DNA of 64,000 nucleotides from the NCBI GenBank assembly GCA_937930635.1, contig CALHCF010000017.1, forward strand, positions 82,724-146,723. Direction: 5' to 3'. A program made the position numbers and the translations under genes. Under the pieces are notes generated by a model. The model was not told the origin of the DNA, did not search any database, and was given only the letters and a program-made list of their open reading frames with translations. This DNA is from an uncultured Rhizobiaceae group bacterium (GTDB taxonomy: Bacteria > Pseudomonadota > Alphaproteobacteria > Rhizobiales > Rhizobiaceae). The stretch's first letter is position 1. Each line of letters opens with the position of its first letter. Of this stretch, positions 1 to 11,148 are shown in pieces.

Positions 1-60
1 CCAATATACTCCCCTGTATGGGCCAAGATTCCAGACCTGGTGGTCAAGCGAGGCAGAGAA

Positions 61-744
61 ATGAGCGAAGAGCCAAAAAACGATGTCGTCCAAGTAGACG
101 TTGTCTCCGATGTCATGTGCCCATGGTGCTACATCGGCAAACGCCGTCTCGAAGAAGCGGTGGAATCCCTTGACGGAGTAGACGTTGAGATTCGCTGGCG
201 CCCCTTTCAGCTGGACGCCACCCTTCCGCCTGAAGGGCGTGATCGACGCGAATATCTTGAAACCAAGTTCGGCGGGCCGGAACGGGCTAAAGAAATCTAT
301 GCGCGTATCGAGGATGCCGGTCGTGATGAAAACCTCGACTTCGACTTCCAGGCCATCAAGGTTTCACCCAATACAATCGACGCGCACCGGGTTATCCGCT
401 GGGCTGCCAATGAAAAAGGTGAGGTTCAGGACAAGCTGGTTGAACAGCTTTTCAAGCTCTATTTCATGGAAGGCAGCAATGTTGGCGACCACAGCGTTCT
501 GATACAGGCTGCAAAGGACGCAGGCATGGATGAGGCAATCGTTGGAGCCCTGCTTGCCACTGATCAGGATAAAGATGCCGTAACGCAGGAAATTGCGGTG
601 GCTCAGCAGATGGGCGTGACAGGGGTTCCCTGCTTTATCATCGACAACAAATACGCTGTTATGGGGGCTCAGGAAGCCGGGCACATTGCCGAAGCCATCA
701 AACAGGCGTCGGAAATGAAAGAGGTCGAAGCGCCGCGAACTTAG
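61..744 (+). CDS. DsbA family oxidoreductase (FrnE-like, CPWC active site)
   Basis: ORF 40..744; ATG at 61 (MSEEPKND) is a likelier start than the GTG at 40. Contains DVMCPWCYIGKRRLE and a C-terminal GVTGVPCFII cis-Pro motif. Confidence 0.9.
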   Translation: MSEEPKNDVVQVDVVSDVMCPWCYIGKRRLEEAVESLDGVDVEIRWRPFQLDATLPPEGRDRREYLETKFGGPERAKEIYARIEDAGRDENLDFDFQAIKVSPNTIDAHRVIRWAANEKGEVQDKLVEQLFKLYFMEGSNVGDHSVLIQAAKDAGMDEAIVGALLATDQDKDAVTQEIAVAQQMGVTGVPCFIIDNKYAVMGAQEAGHIAEAIKQASEMKEVEAPRT

Positions 745-835
745 GGCGTTACAGTTTTCGACGGGCTCACGCACATCCGGCATAGCCGAATGACCGTACG
801 CGGAAACCAATCAGACTGATTGTGCAACAAACAGC

Positions 836-1675
836 CTATGCCGTTTTCTTGGCAATCCGGTCGAACTCCATGAGTTGATCAATAAGCGCCGGCATAGCGT
901 GCAAATGCATCATGTTTGGACCGTCCGACGACAGGGTGTTATCGGGATCATCATGGGTTTCGACAAATACACCGGCCACCCCTACAGCAACCGCCGCGCG
1001 GGCCAGAACCTGCACAAATTCACGCTGGCCACCAGATGAAGCACCAAGACCACCCGGCTGCTGAACCGAATGGGTAGCGTCAAAAATTACCGGCGCACCC
1101 ATGGCAGCCATTGTCGGCAAACCACGAAAATCATTGACCAGAGTGTTGTAGCCAAAACTCGTTCCCCGCTCCGTCAGCAGAACATTGGGATTACCCGTAT
1201 CAGTGACTTTCTTCAAAACATTTTCCATGTCCCAGGGGGCAAGGAACTGCCCTTTTTTGACATTGATCACCTTGCCCGTTTTTGCTGCTGCCACCAGCAA
1301 ATCGGTCTGACGGCAAAGAAAGGCCGGGATCTGCAGAACATCGACATGAGGAGCTACCTCAGCACATTGCTCGCTGGTGTGAACATCAGTCAGTACGGGC
1401 AGGCCAAATTCAGTGCGAATATCCGAAAAAATCTCCAACGACGCCTCGAGACCAAGCCCCCGCGACGCAGAAATACTGGTTCGATTGGCCTTGTCATAGG
1501 ATGATTTATAAACGAGCCCGATACCGGCTTTGGCACAGATTTCACGCAGCGCTCCCGCCATGGCGAAGGCATGATCCCGGCTTTCCAACTGACAGGGACC
1601 TGCAATCAGCGACAGTGGAGCGTCCTGGGCGAAGGAAACATTGCCCACCGTCACTTTTGAATTGGCTCCACTCAT
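836..1675 (-). CDS. kdsA: 3-deoxy-8-phosphooctulonate synthase
   Basis: 279 aa with LIAGPCQLES, YKSSYDKANRTS, LTDVHT and FDATHSVQQPGG motifs typical of KdsA. Confidence 0.95.
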   Translation of the reverse strand: MSGANSKVTVGNVSFAQDAPLSLIAGPCQLESRDHAFAMAGALREICAKAGIGLVYKSSYDKANRTSISASRGLGLEASLEIFSDIRTEFGLPVLTDVHTSEQCAEVAPHVDVLQIPAFLCRQTDLLVAAAKTGKVINVKKGQFLAPWDMENVLKKVTDTGNPNVLLTERGTSFGYNTLVNDFRGLPTMAAMGAPVIFDATHSVQQPGGLGASSGGQREFVQVLARAAVAVGVAGVFVETHDDPDNTLSSDGPNMMHLHAMPALIDQLMEFDRIAKKTA

Positions 1676-2577
1676 GCTGCTTCCTCAAATAGGATCGGGC
1701 ATCCCTGGCCACCTGCCGGGGCGACCGTCAACCGCTTTCCATTGTCGTGATAGTCAACCTTGTTGGCATCGAACAATGCCCGTGTTGTTGCAAGGCTTTT
1801 CACCTCCAGCACGAAAGTCTGAAACAGCAATCCGCGTTCGGTATCGCGGACATCCAGACCGTGGAACACCTGCATTCCTTCCGGCGATAAAACTGAAACC
1901 CTGCACTGGGGCGTTTCAAACGACATGCCAAACGAGTCGGCATCCATATAGCGCTGGTTCAGATAGGTCTGGAAGAAATACTGAAAATCGGTCGGGTTGG
2001 TCTCCGACAGGATCACTTCCTTCAAACCGGTCACACCATTGGCATGGGTTTGCAGGGCTGACCGGTCAACTTTTGGAGCATCAGCAACCTGAACCGTAAA
2101 AAAACGGGCATCGGGTGCGCGCCTGTCTGCGGCAAATGCCAGATGAAAGGCAATGGTCCCATTCTGGCCTTCCGGCGTGTCGAAATTACGGGAAAAACTC
2201 ACCATATCTCCGCCACCAACGCCTTCCTGTTTAAAATAGGCATGGTCGGCTTTTGCATCCTGCGACTTCAGCACCATGTGGGAAAAGCCCTCGTCTCCAC
2301 GCCTGAACCGAAAAGCCTGATCGTCGATCATGAATGTGTGTCCGGCCTTTGCCTCAGCCTCACAGGTTTCGCGGTGGGCAACCGCCAGCGGTTCAAGAAA
2401 AGTGTCGTCCGGCAAAAAGATGCAGCAGTTTTCTGTCCCAAACGGGTGCTTGCCATCCGGTGCGACGGTAAAACCCATACGGGTATAGCGCTCCCGCGCG
2501 CTATCGATGTCGATAACCGGCAGAACGAGATGATCAACGGTGCGCGGTTCGGCACCTGCGGATAAGTGTGAGGTCAT
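1672..2577 (-). CDS. VOC family (glyoxalase-like) protein
   Basis: Starts MTSHLSAGAEPRTVDHLVLPVIDIDSARERYTRMGFTVAPDGKHPFGTEN; overlaps the kdsA start by 4 nt. Confidence 0.8.
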   Translation of the reverse strand: MTSHLSAGAEPRTVDHLVLPVIDIDSARERYTRMGFTVAPDGKHPFGTENCCIFLPDDTFLEPLAVAHRETCEAEAKAGHTFMIDDQAFRFRRGDEGFSHMVLKSQDAKADHAYFKQEGVGGGDMVSFSRNFDTPEGQNGTIAFHLAFAADRRAPDARFFTVQVADAPKVDRSALQTHANGVTGLKEVILSETNPTDFQYFFQTYLNQRYMDADSFGMSFETPQCRVSVLSPEGMQVFHGLDVRDTERGLLFQTFVLEVKSLATTRALFDANKVDYHDNGKRLTVAPAGGQGCPILFEEAA

Positions 2578-2608
2578 TGGCCTGTCCTGCCCCAAGCCGG
2601 GCACGGTT

Positions 2609-3711
2609 TCAAGACACCGCGGCAGCTTCCAGCGCCTGAGGCAGCTTTTCTTCCAGCAGATCGAGATCAACAGGGGTTCCTGCTGAAATGCGAATACAGC
2701 GGTTTTGGGGTGCAACGAATGGCATACGTGCAAAAATATTCTGCTCAACCAGCGCGGCAACAACCCGCTTGGCAAAATCCCCGTCGCGCATACAGTCTAT
2801 GGTGACGAAATTGGTGGCGGTTGGCAGCGGCTTGAGCCCGTTGGCCGATGCAATCGTCGCAATGCGTTCGTTAGCCTCGCGAACTCTTTTGAGCACCGCG
2901 CCCAACCAATCCTGATCAGCCAATGCCGCCAATGCCCCTGCCTGGGCAATGCGATTAACCCCGAAATGATTACGAACCTTGTTGAATGCATCTGCAAGAT
3001 CTTCATGCGCGATGGCATAGGCAATCCTGGCTCCTGCCATTCCATAGGCCTTGGAAAAGGTTCGCATACGGATCACGCGCCTTTCATCAACATTAAGCGG
3101 GGGCAGCACCCCGTCAGGCGCAAATTCACCATAGGCCTCATCGAGGCAAAGAAGGCAGTCTTCCTGCAGAGCATCAATCATCGCCCCACCGTATCAGCCT
3201 CATGCCAACTGCCCATCGGGTTGTCGGGGTTAGCCAGATAGACCAGCCGCGACTGGTGTTGGGTAGCAGATGCAACCAGCGCATCGGGGTCTTCGCGGTC
3301 GTCTTTGTAAGGCACCGTGACGAGTTCACCTCCAAAGCCTGCCACGTGGAAATTGAAAGTTGGATAAGCACCAAGTGAGGTCACAATTGGCGCACCGGGT
3401 TCACAGACCATTCTCACCAGAAGGCCCAAAAGCCCATCAATCCCTTCTCCGATGACAATATTGCTGGTTTTGACACCGTAATGCTCCGCCAAAGCCAGTT
3501 TCAGGTCATAATTTTCGAGATCAGCGTATTGCCATACCTGCGCGGCGGCGGCCTCCATCGCTACAATGGCTCTTGGTGACGGTCCAAAGACGTTTTCATT
3601 AGCTCCCAAACGCGCCCGAAAATTGCGCCCCCGCGCACGTTCCTGGGTTTCAGGACCAACAAAAGGAACTGTCGAGGGAAGGCTTTCGACAAGAGTTGTG
3701 TAGCGGGGCAT
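2609..3711 (-). pseudogene. HisC-like PLP-dependent aminotransferase, split into two ORFs (3178..3711 N-terminal, 2609..3181 C-terminal)
   Basis: The N-half ends LVYLANPDNPMGSWHEADTVGR*; the C-half begins MIDALQEDCLLCLDEAYGEFAP and carries the RMRTFSKAYGMAGARIAYAIA PLP-lysine motif. The halves join if one base is added near the GGGG tract. ORFs overlap by ATGA. Confidence 0.75.
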
Positions 3712-3872
3712 CAGGTTTTTCTCAGTTTGTTCGGTTCGCAGGTATTTATCACGGCATGTTCGTCTTCAATGCAAGCCACTCCAAAGCAAGCCATGGCCCC
3801 TGCTCAAATACAGTTGCCTGGCGAAGGGCTGGCGCATAAGGTTGCAGCACGGGGCGGTAACGGAGGAATGCA

Positions 3873-4121
3873 ATGATGTTTGATTGCAGGACGGTCGTCG
3901 TTTCAATCATCGCCGGAGGTTTTCTCCTGTCGGTCCAACCGCAAGAGGCGGCAGCAGCAGGCGTTGGTTGCTGCATGAAGCGAGCCGAGGCAAAGGACGA
4001 AGCTCCCTGGGTCCAAATTCCCGAGCAGTTTAGCGAGTGCGAGAAGAAAAACCGCGAAGAGGATGATGACGACAATATTCTAGAGCCGCTGGGCCTCTAC
4101 CGTTGGAACATTGAATGCTGA
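3873..4121 (+). CDS. small putative exported Cys-containing protein
   Basis: 82 aa, hydrophobic N-terminus (VVVSIIAGGFLLSV...AAAA), GGAGG ribosome-binding site upstream (cggaggaatgcaATG), acidic stretch EEDDDD. No family recognised. Confidence 0.5.
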   Translation: MMFDCRTVVVSIIAGGFLLSVQPQEAAAAGVGCCMKRAEAKDEAPWVQIPEQFSECEKKNREEDDDDNILEPLGLYRWNIEC

Positions 4122-4143
4122 CCGGATCGACAGGCTTTTGTCG

Positions 4144-5565
4144 TCAGCCCGGTTGCCCCAGAGCAATGTAGAGTTTGCGCAAGGTGGCTTCTTTGTTCAG
4201 CCGGCGGGTCTCATCCTTTTCAGCCGCCGTAATGATCCTGACAAATTCGCCTGAATCAAAACCATTGCTTCCAAACAACGTCGTGAAAAACTCGCGGCCA
4301 CGCGACTTTTCCGTAATCAGCCGCTCAAACTGAGCCGCCTCCTCGGGCTCTCCCTGAAGAACATAAACGACAGCCGCAAAATAATAGGTCGTGATTTGAC
4401 CTTCCAGGTCCATCTCCCGTTCGCTTTCCTCCAGCACGGTGTTGAGAAAAGGCAAAAGTGCGTCACGCCTCAACCCTGAGATTGTCTGCGCGTGGACGAA
4501 GTTCATGAAACGCTCGCGAAGCTTGGGTGTCTTGATGCCCAAAGCCCTCAGATAAGAGGCTTGGGTTTTTTGCGAATATCCATTGGATGCAAAATCGCCA
4601 AGGAACTGCGCAAGAACGAACTCATCGCGCAAAAGGTCAATTTCCTTGCGAACTGACTGGGCGCGTTCGAGTTCACGATCCAGTTCATCAGACGATTCTT
4701 TGGCCTTTGCATTGGCGTCACCGGCTTCCGTGGCACTTTTTCCCGCCCCGGCAGCAGATCTTTGAGCCTCTTTTGCCGCGTCAGAAGCACGGCCTTCTGC
4801 TTCATTGACCAATTTAACCGACGCATCAATTTGGCGAAGAGATCGCTCGAAATTAACGAACCCTACCGCCGAAATCAGAGCAACAACAGCCGTGGCCGTG
4901 CTCAGCAGCCAGGTTGTGCGGGTACGACCGCGGTCAGCATTGGCCAACAGTTCAGAACGGGTGCGTTCTGCGGCATCAATCGCTTCCCCCGCCCGTGCAT
5001 TGGTGCGCTCAAACATCGACTGGGCGGCGGCCAGTTTGGCGTCTGTAGTCTGTGTAACGATATCCAGACGGCTGCCCAACTGCACCATTGAGCCATCGGT
5101 TCCCAAAGACCGTTGCGACAAAAGGAGATCGTCCATCCGGTGAAGACGTTCGCTCAGCTTTGTCAGTAGAAAAATCGAAATCTCGTGATGTTTCTCCATG
5201 ATCTTGAGAAAATCATCACCGCGAATCTCTAGAAGATTGCTGGTTTCCGCCGCAACCAGTGTCGCCGTGCGCAAATCCTGACCAAACAGGGCCATCTCTC
5301 CAAATATCTCTCCACTCGACAGTTTGTAGAGTTCGATATCCTGGCCTTCTTCACCCTCAAGCATGACCGACACCACACCATCCCCAATGATGAACAGGGA
5401 ATCCCCCGTGGAATCGTGATGAATAATGGCTTCACCAGCCATGGCTGTGCGTTTTGTCGAAACCTGATCTGAGAGAAGAACTTCGCGTTCATGTTTGCTA
5501 AGTGGCGCAAACATGGGATGAAATTCTATTGTGGCTTTCCACTCAAACGGTGCTTTCCTGGTCAT
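4144..5565 (-). CDS. cyclic nucleotide-binding domain protein with TM helix and coiled coil
   Basis: cNMP-binding region (GDSLFIIGDGVVSVMLEGEEGQDIELYKLSSGEIFGEMALFGQDLRTATLVAAE), then TM segment TWLLSTATAVVALISAVGFV. ORF extends to a TTG at 5658; the start at 5565 (MTRKAPFEW) is inferred. Confidence 0.75.
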   Translation of the reverse strand: MTRKAPFEWKATIEFHPMFAPLSKHEREVLLSDQVSTKRTAMAGEAIIHHDSTGDSLFIIGDGVVSVMLEGEEGQDIELYKLSSGEIFGEMALFGQDLRTATLVAAETSNLLEIRGDDFLKIMEKHHEISIFLLTKLSERLHRMDDLLLSQRSLGTDGSMVQLGSRLDIVTQTTDAKLAAAQSMFERTNARAGEAIDAAERTRSELLANADRGRTRTTWLLSTATAVVALISAVGFVNFERSLRQIDASVKLVNEAEGRASDAAKEAQRSAAGAGKSATEAGDANAKAKESSDELDRELERAQSVRKEIDLLRDEFVLAQFLGDFASNGYSQKTQASYLRALGIKTPKLRERFMNFVHAQTISGLRRDALLPFLNTVLEESEREMDLEGQITTYYFAAVVYVLQGEPEEAAQFERLITEKSRGREFFTTLFGSNGFDSGEFVRIITAAEKDETRRLNKEATLRKLYIALGQPG

Positions 5566-5939
5566 GGTGAAATCACTTTCTTCCAAACAGCCCGCGATCA
5601 TCTTCTCTTCATCGAACCAGAAGTTGAGGCCGACAAACATCCGAGTGTTTTTATACAAGCACGCGACATTCTAACTTTAAAGAGCCGCAATTTACTGGCC
5701 GCCTGACGGGTTGAGACTACCGGAAGGACAGAAAGCCTATAAAAGCTTGTTCATCAAACTATTCGGCGGCCCCGCTTTATCTTGAACGGTTTCATTCAAG
5801 TCTCACTCATCGCCCGTTACGACCCGCAGCCTCACGCCCCGCTACAGGCGGTTCAACGGATAAACAACGGCCCTCGTTTGAAACCAAGACAGCAAAGCTG
5901 AACATTGTACCACCACCCTAAGAGGCTTATGACGTTGCA

Positions 5940-7196
5940 ATGAAACCTGAACCACCAAGCCTTGATCTTATCCAGCCTCCGGTTTTTGGATCAACGGTGG
6001 TTGCAGCGGTTCCGCAAGGAACGGGCTGGCGCACGCCCGCTGTTTTATTGATGCTGATGGCCGCTGCCATGCAACTGACTTTTGCCGCGTGGTCCGCACT
6101 TCAGTACAATTTTGCCCACGAAATGCTGTCTTTCACGGGCCGCGAAATTGGCATTCAGCAGTCAATTCGCGAAATTCCGGGCTTTTTGTCTTTTGCTGCG
6201 GTTTTCTTCCTGTTTGCCTTTCGCGAACAGACATTCGCCATGATCTCCCTCGTGCTGCTGGGCCTTGGTGTTGCAGCAACCGGATATTTCCCAACGGCAA
6301 TGGGCTTTTACATCACGACTTTTATAGGGTCGGTTGGCTATCACTATTACGAAACGATGCACCAGTCGCTGACCCTGCAGTGGCTTCCCAAAAAAACGGC
6401 CGCCAGTACGATGGGAAAGATACTGGCTGTCGCAGGTGTCGCCCAGCTTGTTGCCTACGGGCTTATTTTTGTTGCCGGGCAGCTGTTTGATCTTTCCTAC
6501 ACTATCATGTTCGTGATTGCAGGCGGCACAACGCTGGCGATGGTTGCCTTCATGATGTCAACCTTCCCCACCTTTCCTGAGTCCTCCCCGCAGCGCAAAG
6601 CCCTGATCGTACGAAAGCGTTACTGGCTGTACTACGCGCTGACTTTCATGGCAGGCGCGCGCCGACAGATTTTCCTGGTTTTTGCAAGCTGGATGATGAT
6701 TGAACGGTTCGGCTACGCCTTTCACGACATCGCCGCACTGTTTTTTGTCAATGCAGCGATTTTGATGGTCACTGCCCCGTTTATCGGCAAACTGGTGGAA
6801 CACCTGGGCGACCGCCGTGCGCTGCTGATTGAATATGCCGGACTGGCAATTGTGTTCACCACTTATGCCTTTGTTTCCAGCGCCTGGCTGGCGATTGCCC
6901 TTTATATTCTCGACCATGCGCTGTTTGCCATGGCGATTGCCAAGAAGACCTATTTTCAGAAGATTGCAGACCCCGGTGATATCGCCGGAACAACGGGGGT
7001 TGCTTTTACCATCAATCACATCGCTGCCGTCTTCATCCCTGTGGCTTTCGGGCTTTTATGGCTGGTCAGCCCGGCAGCCGTATTCTTATCAGGTACAGCC
7101 ATGGCGTTGTTTTCTTTGGCATTTGCCTGGCTTGTCCCCAACGCCCCTGAACCGGGTATAGAGACCATCTGGAAAGAGAGAACCGCGAAAACGTGA
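5940..7196 (+). CDS. MFS transporter
   Basis: 418 aa, about 12 hydrophobic segments, e.g. TPAVLLMLMAAAMQLTFAAWSALQYNF. Confidence 0.85.
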   Translation: MKPEPPSLDLIQPPVFGSTVVAAVPQGTGWRTPAVLLMLMAAAMQLTFAAWSALQYNFAHEMLSFTGREIGIQQSIREIPGFLSFAAVFFLFAFREQTFAMISLVLLGLGVAATGYFPTAMGFYITTFIGSVGYHYYETMHQSLTLQWLPKKTAASTMGKILAVAGVAQLVAYGLIFVAGQLFDLSYTIMFVIAGGTTLAMVAFMMSTFPTFPESSPQRKALIVRKRYWLYYALTFMAGARRQIFLVFASWMMIERFGYAFHDIAALFFVNAAILMVTAPFIGKLVEHLGDRRALLIEYAGLAIVFTTYAFVSSAWLAIALYILDHALFAMAIAKKTYFQKIADPGDIAGTTGVAFTINHIAAVFIPVAFGLLWLVSPAAVFLSGTAMALFSLAFAWLVPNAPEPGIETIWKERTAKT

Positions 7197-7274
7197 TTAC
7201 CTTTCTTTGCAAAACAGGTGGCGATCCCGTCACATTGTGCTTAAGCTAAAGAGAGAAAATAAGGTGCGCGCCCT

Positions 7275-7874
7275 ATGACCAGACAATTCAACATCGCGAG
7301 AACGGCAGCCGTGCTGTTAACGCTCGGTGTTGTGTCTGCGTGTCAAAGCACTTCAGCCAGCAAGGTTTCGGTTGGCTATTATCAGATTTCCGGGCAAACA
7401 ACGGCAGCCTTGGACCGTGAGATAAGACAAAAAGGCCCCAGAATTGACGGAGGCCGCCATGCGGTTGCCGTTGCACGCATCAAAATGGTGCCCAACGTCA
7501 CCTTTACCAACACCACAGCCGGATGCCGCATCACCAAGGCCAAGGTCGCGGTTCAGGCGGCCGTAACCCTCCCTCAGTGGAAGGGCCGCAAAACGGCTTC
7601 AAGAGAGCTTGGGCAGGCCTGGGACAACATTGAACGCTATACCCGGCTCCATGAAGCCGTTCACGTGGCCATTGCATTCCGGTTCGCCAAACAGATCGAA
7701 GATGACCTTGTAGCACTGCCAGCTCAGGCCAAATGTGCGCAAACAAGAGTGATTGCCCGCAGGATTATCGACGATCACCTCGACAAACACGACAAGATGC
7801 AAAAGAAGTTTGATGCCGATGAGCAAAAACGCTTTGCCCGTGTTGCCAAAGAGCAAGAGAAAAAGCGTTCCTGA
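7275..7874 (+). CDS. DUF922-like putative secreted Zn-dependent protease/lipoprotein
   Basis: Lipobox-like LGVVSAC; YYQISGQTTAALDREIRQKGP; YTRLHEAVHVAIAFRFAKQ (HExxH). Confidence 0.75.
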   Translation: MTRQFNIARTAAVLLTLGVVSACQSTSASKVSVGYYQISGQTTAALDREIRQKGPRIDGGRHAVAVARIKMVPNVTFTNTTAGCRITKAKVAVQAAVTLPQWKGRKTASRELGQAWDNIERYTRLHEAVHVAIAFRFAKQIEDDLVALPAQAKCAQTRVIARRIIDDHLDKHDKMQKKFDADEQKRFARVAKEQEKKRS

Positions 7875-8079
7875 CGCAATGACAAGCCGTGGTGATTGGT
7901 CCTGCTGACCGGTCCTCCCCAATAATTGGCCCTCTCAATGATTGGTCCTGCCTGGCGTATAACGCCGCTCGGGAATTTTAACTTTTTGAGATGAATAGCT
8001 TCAACGCCCCTATGCAGATGGACAGCTGTGCCCTACCCTGTAGTTTAAGGGAGAGCTTGCATTGTCTACGGGGAGATAG

Positions 8080-8673
8080 ATGTCTGGAATACGCATCTTG
8101 GGAGTCGCTCTAATAGGGCTCATATTCACGGCACCGGGGGTCGGCGCCATGGATTTGAAAATATCGGAACGCAACAAATATTACAGGATCAATGGCAAAT
8201 CAGCTCAGGATTTTGCCCTTGCGATGAGCCGCAAAGGCCCCTACTCGCGTCAGCACCGGCGCCGAGCGTGGGCAACCGCGGGGCGGGAGTTGAGCTTCCA
8301 GCTTGAACGGCGCAAATCCCGTGGAAAATGCGCTGTAAAACGCGCCAAAGTATCCATGGAAATCACCTACACGCTTCCCAAACTGCGCAGCAAATCGCGC
8401 GTTCCAAAGCGCGAGCTCAAAAAATGGCGTTTAATGCTGGGTCTGCTGAAAAAACACGAACAGACCCACGGGCGGTTTTACCGTGAACTGGCAAGGAAGG
8501 CACAAAAGTCGTTGCGTCGGCTTCCAACCGCGTCATCGTGCCGGCAACTGGAACAGAGCGCCCTTCAGCTGGTCCGCCGTCTCAGTGAAGAAGACCGCGT
8601 TCGCAATGACCGCTTCGATGAACGAGACGGTCGAAACTATCGCCGGATGTCGAGGCTTTATAACGGAAGCTGA
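8080..8673 (+). CDS. DUF922-like putative secreted Zn-dependent protease (paralogue of 7275..7874)
   Basis: Signal peptide; KYYRINGKSAQDFALAMSRKGP; LGLLKKHEQTHGRFYRELARK (HExxH). Confidence 0.75.
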   Translation: MSGIRILGVALIGLIFTAPGVGAMDLKISERNKYYRINGKSAQDFALAMSRKGPYSRQHRRRAWATAGRELSFQLERRKSRGKCAVKRAKVSMEITYTLPKLRSKSRVPKRELKKWRLMLGLLKKHEQTHGRFYRELARKAQKSLRRLPTASSCRQLEQSALQLVRRLSEEDRVRNDRFDERDGRNYRRMSRLYNGS

Positions 8674-8697
8674 CCGGTCAGGGCGATGGATATACCC

Positions 8698-8720
8698 AAA
8701 CCCAAGGCTAAACCCAAGGC

Positions 8721-8721
<1 letters not shown>
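8698..8721. repeat. perfect 12-bp tandem duplication (aaacccaaggct x2)
   Basis: 8698-8709 and 8710-8721 are identical; the repeat abuts the stop codon of the ferredoxin reductase gene. Confidence 0.9.
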
Positions 8722-9770
<1,049 letters not shown>

Positions 9771-9903
9771 TCAGACCAGTTTGTTTCAACCGCTCTTCTT
9801 ATGTCGAAACATGAGGCGCGCAACAATGCGGGTAAAACAAAATATTCCCGCAATATTCAGGGTCAGACAGAATTTCAGGTATAGGAGCGTGGGAAGCCGC
9901 CGT

Positions 9904-10305
<402 letters not shown>

Positions 10306-10360
10306 TCACGGGGACACAAATTCATCAAAATTGCTGATCACTGAGTGATCGCAGGAAAAA

Positions 10361-10777
10361 TCAGGCCATTAATTCCGCGATATAGGCGTTTGCTTCAGCA
10401 ATGGCCGCCCCTAATTCGCCCAGATCCGCATTGCCTTCGCAATTCATTTCGACCTTCTCAGCCTCACGGGCAACGCGCCAAGCCCCAATTCCCCGGGCAG
10501 AGCCGAGTATGGTGTGGGCGGCCAGCTTACGCACGCTGGCGCTTTTGCCGTTTTCCAGGCGGTCGAGATAAAGGTTCGACTGGTTTCGGAAAAGCTCAAG
10601 AATTTCCATCTCCAGCGCACGATCGCCAAGCGACTGGCGCGAGAGATGAACGAGATCGACAGGATTAGCGGCACTGGCGCATTCAGGGATACTGGAAATC
10701 GTCCTGGGGGCTGTTGACGGTATCGCACATCCTCCGTGAGCAGTTGCAAATGCCGCTGTATGGGCCGGGTTTGTCAT
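10361..10777 (-). CDS. Hpt (histidine phosphotransfer) domain protein
   Basis: 138 aa; ALEMEILELFRNQSNLYLDRLENGKSASVRKLAAHTILGSARGIGAWRVAREAEKVE fits an Hpt helix with phospho-acceptor His (AAHTILGSARGIGA). Confidence 0.7.
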   Translation of the reverse strand: MTNPAHTAAFATAHGGCAIPSTAPRTISSIPECASAANPVDLVHLSRQSLGDRALEMEILELFRNQSNLYLDRLENGKSASVRKLAAHTILGSARGIGAWRVAREAEKVEMNCEGNADLGELGAAIAEANAYIAELMA

Positions 10778-11148
10778 TATCTTGCATCCTGTCGCAAACT
10801 TGCACTATCGCCATTGTCCTGAGACAAACTATAAGATTGCGACTTTTAAATTGACCATTGGTTAACCGAACTGCCAGCCTGAATTTATGGTTAAGTTGGG
10901 GTGAATGAGGGAGCCACCAATCCACAGGTTTGGTAAACGAAAGGTAGACACGTTAACCTAAATTAACTTTTTATGAATTGGGGGTACTTCTGGAGTACCA
11001 AAATGGTTAGCGGCATATTAATGTCGCGGTGCGGCGGGCTTACAAATTTGTGCTCGCAGGGTTTCAAAATGAAACCAGAGATAGAAGTGTATTAAGTCGA
11101 TTTCTCTGTTTTTCCCGAGAGTTATCGCAGTGAGCGAGGCGAAACCCG

